From positions 1 through 24,880 of IMG/VR virus record IMGVR_UViG_3300035307_000002: a stretch of 24,880 nucleotides of DNA; one strand, written 5' to 3'. The stretch's first letter is position 1. Each line of letters opens with the position of its first letter. The position numbers and the translations under genes were made by a program. This DNA is from a virus. Positions 6,472 through 13,333 of the stretch are shown here, piece by piece. Under the pieces are notes generated by a model, which was not told where the DNA came from, did not search any database, and saw nothing but the letters and a program-made list of their open reading frames with translations.

Positions 6472-7845
6472 ATGGCCTATACATTCAACCCCCTAACGGG
6501 GAAATTCGACTACTATCAGCCCAGTACGGGCACCCCTGGGCCGACTGGTCCGGCGGGGCCTGCGGGAGCCGTCGGCTTCGGAATGGATGGCGAGGACGGT
6601 GCTGACGGCTGGTCTATCCCAGGACCACGCGGTCAGCCTGCGACTCCAGGTGCGACGTCTTACGGCGAGATGGTAATTGAGAACGGGGTTACTGGCCTCG
6701 TTCTTACAACGATCAACGTATTCTATCAAATCACTGCTGGCTGGGCCGCTGGTGATTTGAATGGCGTCACCTATGCCTCTGGTGCGCTTACTGTTCAGAA
6801 TTCCGGGGCGTACTTTATGACGGCTTCGGTGTCGTTGAACAGTACGTCCTCAAACCAGATCTACAGTATTCAGATATTCCAGAATGGTGTGGCCATTCCT
6901 GGTCACGACGCTGAAATAAAGCTAACCAACAATACAGACGTCAATTCTTTGACTATCGCCGGTCTTAGAACTACTGTCAATGCCGGAGACGTGTTCACTC
7001 TATGGGCACAGAACCAGTCCAGCGGTGGACAGACCCTGTTGGTGACGGATGCCAACTTCTCTATCTTCGCAGTGTCTGGGGCCACTGGAGCCACGGGCGC
7101 CAGTGGCAGCACTGGGCCAGACGGGCAGGACGGGGAGGACGCTTGGTTCGGCCCGCAGGGTAACCAAGGCATACAGGGAATTCCGGGAACGAATGGCCTG
7201 ACCGTTGTCGGTCAGGATGGACAGGACGGCGAGGACGCGTGGCTAGGGCCTCAGGGGAATCAGGGCGTGCCGGGCACCCCTGGCTCTTCTGGCATCAATG
7301 GCTTGACTGGCGCAGTTGGCCAGGATGGCCAAGATGGAGAGGACGCGTGGTTCGGCCCACAGGGTAACCCAGGTGTCAATGGCATCATTGGCGTAAACGG
7401 AGCGACGGGCGCAGTTGGCCAGGACGGCCAGGATGGTGAGGACGCATGGTTCGGCCCACAGGGTAACCCAGGTGTCAATGGTACTATTGGCGTCAATGGA
7501 GCGATGGGCTCCCCTGGCCAGGACGGCCAGGATGGAGAAGAGGGCTCCATCTGGCTGGTGACCCCTCCGTCCACTGGCGGCGCGGGCGTGCCAGCCACCA
7601 CGGTAGTCAGCGGCACCACACCTGGGCTATCCCCAATAGTCGGCGTGCTGACGAGCTATGCCCGGGAAGACCATAGCCACGGCACACCCGCTGCGGGTGC
7701 CAGCGGACCGTGGACCATCGTACAGAATAGTACTCTGGTGACGGACACGCTTACGGTTACGGCAGGGTATCAGTTCCTTTGCGGCAGAACGTTCAATAAT
7801 GTGGGCGCAATCATTAACAACGGTGACTTCATAATCACTCACTGA
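6472..7845 (+). CDS. collagen-like fiber protein with C1q-like domain
   Basis: The product has 457 residues and starts at ATG 6472. An anchor-like N-terminus, AYTFNPLTGKFDYY, is followed by Gly-X-Y repeats (about 20-62). Residues about 64-201 look like a C1q/TNF-type jelly roll, with FYQITAGWAAGDLNG and GAYFMTASVSLNS strands. A second, longer collagen-like region follows (about 203-358), built from repeats of GQDGQDGEDAWFGPQGNxG. The C-terminus contains a SYAREDHSHGTP motif common in phage fibers and a final beta-rich segment. Collagen-like stretches form trimeric rods; C1q-like heads bind proteins or glycans. This fits a trimeric head or tail fiber exposed on the virion. The acidic QDGQDGED units differ from classic proline-rich collagen. 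Confidence 0.85.
   Translation: MAYTFNPLTGKFDYYQPSTGTPGPTGPAGPAGAVGFGMDGEDGADGWSIPGPRGQPATPGATSYGEMVIENGVTGLVLTTINVFYQITAGWAAGDLNGVTYASGALTVQNSGAYFMTASVSLNSTSSNQIYSIQIFQNGVAIPGHDAEIKLTNNTDVNSLTIAGLRTTVNAGDVFTLWAQNQSSGGQTLLVTDANFSIFAVSGATGATGASGSTGPDGQDGEDAWFGPQGNQGIQGIPGTNGLTVVGQDGQDGEDAWLGPQGNQGVPGTPGSSGINGLTGAVGQDGQDGEDAWFGPQGNPGVNGIIGVNGATGAVGQDGQDGEDAWFGPQGNPGVNGTIGVNGAMGSPGQDGQDGEEGSIWLVTPPSTGGAGVPATTVVSGTTPGLSPIVGVLTSYAREDHSHGTPAAGASGPWTIVQNSTLVTDTLTVTAGYQFLCGRTFNNVGAIINNGDFIITH
7114..7545 (+). repeat. tandem collagen-like repeat array (units of about 96-108 nt)
   Basis: Four units and a partial fifth start at 7114, 7210, 7318, 7417 and 7516, with lengths of 96, 108, 99 and 99 nt. Units 3 and 4 match at about 85 of 99 positions by my count, including an identical 35-nt core (7348-7382 and 7447-7481). 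The repeat keeps frame and encodes G(Q/P)DGQDGEDAW(F/L)GPQGN. Such near-identity favours recombination and length variation of the fiber, and could also cause assembly collapse. Confidence 0.9.
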
Positions 7846-7846
7846 C

Positions 7847-8041
7847 ATGTCAACACTTCAACAAACTGAGCAGACTACGCCATCCGTCCCCGCAGCGAGC
7901 ACGCAATTGCTGTACCCAAAGGTGGGGGGGCAGTTTATAATGGGCGCGGACGGGGTTGAGAAACAGATTCTTGACTCCAGATCATTTGCAGCGGCAACTG
8001 TTCAGTTGACCGCCTATCTTGACCTATACGGGGGATTATAA
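7847..8041 (+). CDS. small protein, probably fiber-associated
   Basis: The frame encodes 64 residues starting at ATG 7847, 1 nt after the upstream stop, and ends directly against the next ATG. The centre, QLLYPKVGGQFIMGADGVEKQILDSR, resembles short modules found in phage fiber proteins, where a L(Y/F)xKxGGxFYxxxxDGVE pattern is common; this is family memory, not a search result. There is no membrane segment. It may be a separate polypeptide that joins neighbouring fiber chains. The upstream ribosome-binding signal is weak, so expression probably depends on coupling. Confidence 0.6.
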   Translation: MSTLQQTEQTTPSVPAASTQLLYPKVGGQFIMGADGVEKQILDSRSFAAATVQLTAYLDLYGGL

Positions 8042-8488
8042 ATGGCCGTCACACCCAACAGCGTCATCAACCCGCAAGGGCCTGCGGTCTACAATCTGTC
8101 GCTGGCTGCGGTTACGGCATGCGCCACTCGGGCGCCCACCGCCACAGCGTCCTTGGCCGGTTCCAATATCTTCTTGCTGGTCCCCACCACGACGAACGGT
8201 GTTCGGGTAGACAAGATTCTCGCCAAGGGCTGCTCGAACTCGTTCACCGCAGCCACGGTGGCGCAGACCATCACCATTTGGGAGTGGGACGGCACTACTG
8301 CGTTCCCAGTGGACGAACTGTTGGTTACGGCGGTCACACCATCCACCACGGTAGCCAGCTACCAGGGGCAGACACTGTATTCCAACTTCGTCCTCCCGGC
8401 GACGCATGCGCTGTATGCTTCTACGTCTGTCACCACGACCGCTGCCACGACCGCGCTTTGCCTGACGGCATTCGGAGCCGTTTACTGA
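8042..8488 (+). CDS. virion-type beta-rich protein, unknown function
   Basis: The product has 148 residues and starts at ATG 8042, immediately after the TAA of the previous gene, with GGGGGA upstream. The sequence is rich in Thr, Ala and Val with alternating hydrophobics (SNIFLLVPTTTNGVRVDKILAKG and AQTITIWEWDGTTAFPVDELL). This is typical of small jelly-roll decoration or fiber-knob proteins. Several Cys residues are present without an obvious metal site. Its place inside the fiber array supports a virion surface role. It is similar in style to the 9624-9998 product, but I see no strong sequence match between them. Confidence 0.65.
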   Translation: MAVTPNSVINPQGPAVYNLSLAAVTACATRAPTATASLAGSNIFLLVPTTTNGVRVDKILAKGCSNSFTAATVAQTITIWEWDGTTAFPVDELLVTAVTPSTTVASYQGQTLYSNFVLPATHALYASTSVTTTAATTALCLTAFGAVY

Positions 8489-8489
8489 T

Positions 8490-9608
8490 ATGCAGCAGTT
8501 TGACCTCCCGCTTCAGTTAACGAAGGTCCCCTACACCAAGGGGTTCGACGGAGACTTGATCATTGTCAGCCAAGATGCGTCAGTGTTCAGAGAGGGAACG
8601 CACTCCAACTTGACAGGCGGGACTCGTAGCGCCCTGTACACTCTGGTTGGCAATCAGACGGTGATGAAGTATTGGTCGCACAATGTTGCGATTGATGCTA
8701 GCGGTAACTTCAATGGTCGTGACGCTACGGGCACCTGCGCGCTGATCTGCCTTACAGAATCGAACACGATGCTGTACTTCGGGGCTGTCACTGGCCCCAA
8801 GGGCTCTCTTCCCGTGTTCACTCTATCAATCACGGTTAACGTGAATACTGGGGCTGTCACGGTGCCTACGGCGGGGTTGAACATCCTCAATCCGGCAGGC
8901 ACGTTCGCGTACACTATCACTTCTGCGGCCATCGCTGCGGCGCGCATTCTGAATCTGCCACTGACTACGGCGACAGACACTCTGGCGTGTCTTGGCCTTG
9001 CCCAGACATTCACTGGCGCAAATTCGATGCTGATGGCTCAGGCGGGTTTGACCATTCAGAACCCGGCAGCAACATTCAACTACACGATCCAGAGCGCGGC
9101 TATCGCAGCGGCGCGCACGCTGAACCTCCCGCTTCTCGCTGCCAATGATACTCTGGCAGTTCTTGGCCTTGCCCAGACGTTTACCGCGCTACAGACGAAT
9201 TCAACGAACGGCGCGGCCATCTCGCTTACGGGCGCGGCTGGCTCCCTGTTGCTGAGCGGTGCGAGCGCGGCTATTGGGTTCGCCACGGGCGCGGGTGGAG
9301 CGGTCACCCAGGCCACGTCTAAGGTGACAGCGTTTACGCTGAGCAGGCCCACTGGCAACATCACATTCGCGGCGGATGCCTTGGCGGCAGATACTACGAC
9401 TGCGGGCGCAGTGTGGACGAACACCGTAATTGCGGCAACTGATTTGGTTGTGTTTACGCACGTCTCTGGTGGAACACTGGGGGCGTACACGATTGCCTGT
9501 ACTCCAGCGGCGGGGTCTGCTACAGTGTTCCTTAGAAACGTCACTCCGGGGTCGCTTACTGAGGCTCCGGTATTCAAGTTCGCGGTTATCAAGGCGGTCA
9601 TCGCTTAA
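8490..9608 (+). CDS. fiber protein with duplicated 57-residue module
   Basis: The product has 372 residues and starts at ATG 8490, 1 nt after the upstream stop. The N-terminal part is unique. Residues 129-176 and 186-233 are two copies of a GLxIxNPAxTFxYTIxSAAIAAAR motif followed by LNLPL and DTLAxLGLAQTFT, a pattern seen in shafts of phage fibers. The C-terminal ~100 residues (AVTQATSKVTAFTLSRPTG... to SLTEAPVFKFAVIKAVIA) resemble a domain I recall as common at the ends of phage and prophage fiber or head-fiber proteins. No enzymatic motif is seen. It is probably a trimeric adhesin or head fiber. Confidence 0.75.
   Translation: MQQFDLPLQLTKVPYTKGFDGDLIIVSQDASVFREGTHSNLTGGTRSALYTLVGNQTVMKYWSHNVAIDASGNFNGRDATGTCALICLTESNTMLYFGAVTGPKGSLPVFTLSITVNVNTGAVTVPTAGLNILNPAGTFAYTITSAAIAAARILNLPLTTATDTLACLGLAQTFTGANSMLMAQAGLTIQNPAATFNYTIQSAAIAAARTLNLPLLAANDTLAVLGLAQTFTALQTNSTNGAAISLTGAAGSLLLSGASAAIGFATGAGGAVTQATSKVTAFTLSRPTGNITFAADALAADTTTAGAVWTNTVIAATDLVVFTHVSGGTLGAYTIACTPAAGSATVFLRNVTPGSLTEAPVFKFAVIKAVIA
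8874..9188 (+). repeat. tandem duplication inside the fiber gene (171-nt period)
   Basis: Copy 1 spans 8874-9017 and copy 2 spans 9045-9188, in the same frame with an offset of exactly 171 nt. By eye, 37 of 48 residues are identical. The copies have diverged more at the DNA level than the collagen repeats, so this duplication is older. It lengthens the predicted fiber shaft. Confidence 0.85.
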
Positions 9609-9623
9609 TCCAGGAGAATCATC

Positions 9624-9998
9624 ATGGCTTCCAACAAAATCGTTAACATTCCTCCGGTCGCGTTGACGAATACACTGACCACGAACATCTTGAACTGCGG
9701 GGTCACGTCGATGGCTGGCCCGGTCGGTCTGACAATCGCGCAGCCGTACCTCATCCTGCGTCACATCCGCATCGTGAACAAGACCGGCACCGCCGCCACG
9801 TTCTCTCTGTGGAAGGGCGGCAGTGCGGGCAACGTGGCGGGAACGGAAATCGTCGGTACCGGATATAGTGTCGCGGCGAATAGTGCCTTCGACTGGTATG
9901 GCGCCATGAGGTGTGACTCCACCGACTTTATCGTCGGTGGCTCTGGCACCACGACCGCGCTGACGATCCAGTTCGAAGGCGAAATCGGCATCTCGTAA
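9624..9998 (+). CDS. small virion-type protein, probable beta-sandwich
   Basis: The product has 124 residues and starts at ATG 9624 after a strong CAGGAG. A stretch such as YLILRHIRIVNKTGTAATFSLWKGG followed by SAFDWYGAMRCDSTDFIVGGSGTTTALTIQFEGEIG gives a clear beta-sandwich pattern. I associate this style with small phage structural proteins. It is flanked by fiber genes on the left and tiny genes on the right. The function is not identified; decoration or fiber knob is an inference. Confidence 0.65.
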   Translation: MASNKIVNIPPVALTNTLTTNILNCGVTSMAGPVGLTIAQPYLILRHIRIVNKTGTAATFSLWKGGSAGNVAGTEIVGTGYSVAANSAFDWYGAMRCDSTDFIVGGSGTTTALTIQFEGEIGIS

Positions 9999-9999
9999 C

Positions 10000-10242
10000 A
10001 TGCACACTCTGCAGAAGCATGTGCTGCACATCTCGCGGCACTGGGACAACCCCAGTATCGCGGTGAAGGTGTACTCACAAGGGATCTCATTGGAGATTTC
10101 TGTCGAGGATTTTTGCAGGGCTCTGGCGGCTGAGATGCCCCACCCGTTGACTGTACTTTCTCGGTCCAAGATGGAGAGCAATCTGCTGTCCGTGGTGGAC
10201 GCTGTGCTGGGCAAGATAAAAGAGTCCTCTGCCCACGTTTAA
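10000..10242 (+). CDS. small phage protein, unknown function
   Basis: The frame encodes 80 residues starting at ATG 10000, 1 nt after the upstream stop. It is a mixed alpha/beta protein with no signal or membrane segment; residues 28-45 (QGISLEISVEDFCRALAA) and the end (NLLSVVDAVLGKIKESSAH) look helical. No family is recognised. Its TAA forms part of the repeated Shine-Dalgarno leader for the next gene. Confidence 0.6.
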   Translation: MHTLQKHVLHISRHWDNPSIAVKVYSQGISLEISVEDFCRALAAEMPHPLTVLSRSKMESNLLSVVDAVLGKIKESSAHV

Positions 10243-10253
10243 CCAAGGAGTAT
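10239..10253 (+). promoter_or_regulatory. strong ribosome-binding leader (copy 2 of a repeated 15-mer)
   Basis: TTAACCAAGGAGTAT is identical to 3997-4011 before the capsid gene. AAGGAG lies about 8 nt before the ATG at 10258. The match suggests that this small gene is translated at a level comparable to the capsid protein. Confidence 0.7.
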
Positions 10254-10257
10254 CATC

Positions 10258-10623
10258 ATGCATCCACTGCAAGAGAAGTTCCAGATCACCGTCCCCGCCA
10301 AGGAAGAAAAGGGCGAGGCTTGGGCGTCAGCGAAGAGCCAACGACACTTGAACGGCGCGGAGGAGGGCTGCGAAAAGTTCAACTTCCTGCCCCCAGGCAT
10401 GGAAATCGAAAACCAGGAACGGTCTCGCCAGGATAACATGGCGCTGAGCGTGGCTGGTGAGAGCGACGTGTCGGCCGACACGAATCCGGACTCGTTCCGT
10501 GACGGATTCAAGAAGCGTACCATGAAGGGCAGCGACGATCAGTACACCGGAGAACACGTTGATCACTTCTACGGCGACGCGGGTGGCTTCGCGGAGCGGA
10601 ACAACTACCTCGACCGAGAGTAA
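10258..10623 (+). CDS. small virion-type protein with FNFLPPGMEI motif (copy B)
   Basis: The product has 121 residues and starts at ATG 10258 after a strong AAGGAG. It is hydrophilic. Residues about 39-53 read KFNFLPPGMEIENQE, matching the protein at 5546-5962 except for one Asp/Glu exchange. The flanks differ: copy B continues with an acidic segment (ESDVSADTNPDSF) and then GEHVDHFYGDAGGFAERNNYLDRE. The conserved peptide in otherwise dissimilar proteins is best explained as a shared binding site on a common virion partner, or as the core of a diverged gene duplication. No known family is recognised. Confidence 0.65.
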   Translation: MHPLQEKFQITVPAKEEKGEAWASAKSQRHLNGAEEGCEKFNFLPPGMEIENQERSRQDNMALSVAGESDVSADTNPDSFRDGFKKRTMKGSDDQYTGEHVDHFYGDAGGFAERNNYLDRE

Positions 10624-10625
10624 CG

Positions 10626-10694
10626 ATGCACAAGCTGGTGTCGGACATAGTGTCCGAGGAGATGCCCTGCGGGAAGCCCCTAGTGAGATTCTGA
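10626..10694 (+). CDS. possible 22-residue leader-type mini-ORF
   Basis: ATG 10626 lies 2 nt after the previous stop, with GAGAG upstream, and reads 22 codons (MHKLVSDIVSEEM... to PLVRF) to TGA 10692-10694. That stop overlaps the ATG of the next gene by one base (TGATG), a classic termination-reinitiation junction. The next gene lacks a good Shine-Dalgarno of its own, which supports a coupling role. It could also be non-coding spacer, since a short frame alone proves little. Confidence 0.4.
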   Translation: MHKLVSDIVSEEMPCGKPLVRF

Positions 10695-11053
10695 TGAAAC
10701 TAGACAGAACCCGGTCGATCTGTGAAGTCTACGGGCCGGATGGGTTCTGGCTCGAGCAGGATGGGTTGCGGTTTGACCTTGCGGGGAACCTTGTTACCCC
10801 GCTGCCGCCGCCCCCACCTCCTCCCGTAGAGGACAGTAGGGTCATCTTGACAGATAGGCTTCATAGCGCGCTTGAGTTCCTCAAGCAAGTGCTGCGCCGC
10901 AGTCCTCTATCCAAGGCCACGGTGTACAAGACCGCTGAAACTAACAACCAGGAATGGCCTGAGGTCAAGCAGGCCGCTGAGTCTCTGAACGTTGTCAAGT
11001 TCAAGTACAACGGCGAAGAACTGTGGAAGTTGCCGGAAGACCACAGTGCTTGA
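10694..11053 (+). CDS. small protein with polyproline linker, unknown function
   Basis: From ATG 10694 the frame encodes 119 residues. A longer in-frame start at 10559 lies inside the preceding gene and would add a low-quality N-terminus, so I prefer 10694. Residues about 8-34 (ICEVYGPDGFWLEQDGLRFDLAGNLV) are beta-rich. A run of seven prolines follows (about 38-44), then a helical half ending VVKFKYNGEELWKLPED, which looks like a small winged-helix-type fold. Consecutive prolines normally slow ribosomes and call for EF-P. It lies next to the FkbM gene and overlaps that gene's proposed GTG start by 8 nt. No family is recognised. Confidence 0.6.
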   Translation: MKLDRTRSICEVYGPDGFWLEQDGLRFDLAGNLVTPLPPPPPPPVEDSRVILTDRLHSALEFLKQVLRRSPLSKATVYKTAETNNQEWPEVKQAAESLNVVKFKYNGEELWKLPEDHSA

Positions 11054-11804
11054 AGTTGTCAATAGCAGGCACGGCAGGATCATTGTCAGTCCTCTAGACA
11101 CCTACGTCGGCCGCAGCTTCTGCGAGTACGGGGAGTTTTCAGAGAGCGAGGTTGAGATCTTCGATAAGATTATCCAACCTGGAATGGTGGTGGCCGACGT
11201 GGGGGCCAACTTCGGAGCATTCACGATTTTCTTCGCAAAGAAAGCCGCCAAGGTCTATGCGATAGAACCGCAGCGCATGGTCTACAATGCCCTGTGTGGC
11301 ACCGTGGCGCTGAACGCATTGTGGAACGTCGTACCCGTAAACGCGGCAGTCGGTGCCACGCACGGCACTATCCAAGTTCCTGAACTCGCGCTAGACCATG
11401 AGAATAGCTGGGGCGGGGTAGAGATAGGGACGGGGGCCTATACGGTGCCGCTCACTCCCATCACCACGGCGTGCGACTTCCTCAAGATAGACGTGGAGGG
11501 CATGGAGCGCGAGGTTCTTCTCGGCGCTGCCGAGATGATCGCAGAGTGTAAGCCGGTAATGTACATCGAAAATGATAGAAAGGATAAGGCAGAGGCGCTA
11601 GTTCAAACGATCAGAGATTTGGGGTACAAGGCGTTCTGGCACGGAACGATGCTGTACAACAAGGACAACTTCAAGAAGAACCCCGTCAACGTATTTGAAG
11701 ACATTGTGTCCATCAATATCTTCTGCGTTCCCAGCCATGTGGAGGTTCCTTACATGGAGCCCGTCACGACGGCTACCCACCCCAATTTCATATATAAGAG
11801 ATAA
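11046..11804 (+). CDS. FkbM-type SAM-dependent methyltransferase
   Basis: From GTG 11046 (GGAAG just upstream) the product has 252 residues. The longer start at 10992 would lie mostly in the previous gene and adds a sequence without family character. SAM motif I is VADVGANFGAFT (about 49-60). Downstream, FLKIDVEGMEREVLLGA (about 146-162) is the signature FkbM-family segment, with acidic Asp149 and Glu151. FkbM-family enzymes are O-methyltransferases acting on sugars, polyketides or other small molecules, often in surface-glycan pathways. The next gene carries another methyltransferase joined to a glycosyltransferase, so a joint role in making or capping a methylated glycan is likely. Whether the target is a virion protein or a host surface molecule is unknown. 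Confidence 0.85.
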   Translation: MLEVVNSRHGRIIVSPLDTYVGRSFCEYGEFSESEVEIFDKIIQPGMVVADVGANFGAFTIFFAKKAAKVYAIEPQRMVYNALCGTVALNALWNVVPVNAAVGATHGTIQVPELALDHENSWGGVEIGTGAYTVPLTPITTACDFLKIDVEGMEREVLLGAAEMIAECKPVMYIENDRKDKAEALVQTIRDLGYKAFWHGTMLYNKDNFKKNPVNVFEDIVSINIFCVPSHVEVPYMEPVTTATHPNFIYKR

Positions 11805-11806
11805 TC

Positions 11807-13333
11807 ATGGTTTGGAAACGTGAAGATCCGTACATTGCGGAAAGCAAGAAAATCGTCTGGGAAGTAGCCCCGTACCTGCGCGGCAGGGGGGTCGACATCG
11901 GAGCTGGCGACTTCCGAGTCATGCCTCACGCTATGACTGTGGACAACTGGAACCATGCCCAGTTCGGGTTCACCCAGAAGCCTGACATCTTGGCAGAGGG
12001 CACTGACATCAGTATCCTCAGTAGCCAGACGATGGACTTCGTGTACAGCAGCCACACGCTGGAGCATATCGAGGATACAGCCAAGGCACTGAAGGAGTGG
12101 TGGCGGCTGGTCAAGGTGGGTGGGTACTTGGTCCTGTACCTCCCCCACGGGGACTTCTATCCCAAGGTGGGGGAGGACGGTGCCAACCCCGACCACAAGG
12201 TCAATCTCTGGCCCAAAACAATCATTGATGCCATGCCCGCTGGATGGGACTTAGTGGAGAACCAAGAGCGCAACGGCGGCAACGAGTACAGTTTCCTCCA
12301 AGTGTTTAAGAAGGTGAACGGCACTAGGAGAACAGAGTCGTGGAAGACCCCCAAGCCAGAGAAGACGGCTTGCGTGGTCAGATACGGAGCTTATGGAGAC
12401 ATGATGCAGGCCACCTCGGTGTGGGCCGCGCTGAAGAAGGAGGGTTATCATGTCACGGTTTTTGCTAGTCTTCCTGGGGCTAGTGTTATCGAGCATGATC
12501 CTAACATTGATCGACTGGTTCTGTTCGATAAAGACCAAGTTCCGAACGGCAATCTGCTGGATTTTTGGACGTGGCAGAAGAAGAAATTCGACCGATGGGT
12601 CAACCTGAGCGAGACGGTAGAGGGTACCCTGCTGGCCATGCCGGGGCGAACGCTCCACTGGTTCAATAAGGACGTCCGCCACTCGCTGATGAACCGGAAC
12701 TACGTGGAGTTTCAGCACCACGTGGCGGGGCTGGCGTATAGCAAACCCGAGGACATGCAGATCAAGTTCTACGCTACCGCCGTTGAGAAGGAAGAGGCGA
12801 TCAAGTTCAAGAAGAAGCAGGGTGGCGGCAAGCTAATCATGTGGTCGCTAGCTGGCAGTGCAGTCCACAAGACTTGGGCGGGCCTCGATAACGTGATGGC
12901 AGCTATCCTGCTGGAGTACCCAGACTGCCACATTATCCTTGTGGGTGGGGCAGAGTGTAAGGTGCTGGAGGCTGGATGGGAAAATGAGCCCAGAGTGATC
13001 AAAAGATCCGGCGTATGGACCATGCGGCAGACATTGTCTGTCCTGCCGCACTGTGATCTCATTATTGGCCCCGAGACAGGCGTGCTAAACGCCGCCGCGT
13101 GCATGCCAGTGCCCAAGGTTTGCATTTTAAGCCACTCTACGACGGAGAATCTGACGCGGGACTGGACTAATTGCACCCCGGTGTTCACCAAAGTCACCCC
13201 CTGCTACCCGTGCCACATGCTACACTATGGCTTCGAGCACTGTCATCAGGATAAAGAGTCTGGAACGGCTCAGTGCCAAGTGGACATCCCAATCTCTGAT
13301 GTGGTGGGCGCCGCTATGGAGTACCTGAAATGA
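11807..13333 (+). CDS. methyltransferase-GT9 glycosyltransferase fusion
   Basis: The product has 508 residues and starts at ATG 11807. Residues 1-~180 are a class I SAM methyltransferase: motif I GVDIGAGDFRV (about 28-38), SSHTLEHIED, then LKEWWRLVKVGGYLVLYLPHGD, as in Methyltransf_11 proteins. From about 185 a second domain begins, KTACVVRYGAYGDMMQATSVW, the N-terminal signature of GT9 (ADP-heptose/LPS heptosyltransferase-like) enzymes. The GT9 donor-site region is GPETGVLNAAACMPVPKVCIL (starting about 421). In classical members this is (D/E)(S/T)GxxHxAAA, so His is replaced by Asn here. A cysteine-rich tail (CYPCHML...HCHQ...QCQVDI) also matches GT9 C-termini. The domain order suggests glycan transfer coupled to methylation. 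Its stop overlaps the next start (ATGA), so it belongs to the late operon. Confidence 0.85.
   Translation: MVWKREDPYIAESKKIVWEVAPYLRGRGVDIGAGDFRVMPHAMTVDNWNHAQFGFTQKPDILAEGTDISILSSQTMDFVYSSHTLEHIEDTAKALKEWWRLVKVGGYLVLYLPHGDFYPKVGEDGANPDHKVNLWPKTIIDAMPAGWDLVENQERNGGNEYSFLQVFKKVNGTRRTESWKTPKPEKTACVVRYGAYGDMMQATSVWAALKKEGYHVTVFASLPGASVIEHDPNIDRLVLFDKDQVPNGNLLDFWTWQKKKFDRWVNLSETVEGTLLAMPGRTLHWFNKDVRHSLMNRNYVEFQHHVAGLAYSKPEDMQIKFYATAVEKEEAIKFKKKQGGGKLIMWSLAGSAVHKTWAGLDNVMAAILLEYPDCHIILVGGAECKVLEAGWENEPRVIKRSGVWTMRQTLSVLPHCDLIIGPETGVLNAAACMPVPKVCILSHSTTENLTRDWTNCTPVFTKVTPCYPCHMLHYGFEHCHQDKESGTAQCQVDIPISDVVGAAMEYLK

Noticed and set aside
6000-10000. Diversity-generating retroelement or C-type-lectin variable protein, as in BPP-1-like phages
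   Set aside because: I found no reverse transcriptase, no template/variable repeat pair with adenine-specific differences and no lectin-type C-terminus.
9201-10214. 337-codon open frame on the minus strand
   Set aside because: It lies opposite three + strand genes with good ribosome-binding sites and fiber-type products. The peptide is Arg/Ser-rich and compositionally random.
10559-10693. Longer N-terminus for the polyproline protein starting at 10559
   Set aside because: The extension lies partly inside the previous gene and is Thr/Ser/Ala-rich without pattern. The TGATG junction at 10692-10696 gives a more natural start.
10992-11045. Longer N-terminus for the FkbM methyltransferase starting at 10992
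   Set aside because: It sits entirely inside the upstream gene. GTG 11046 has a proper GGAAG upstream and gives a typical family start.
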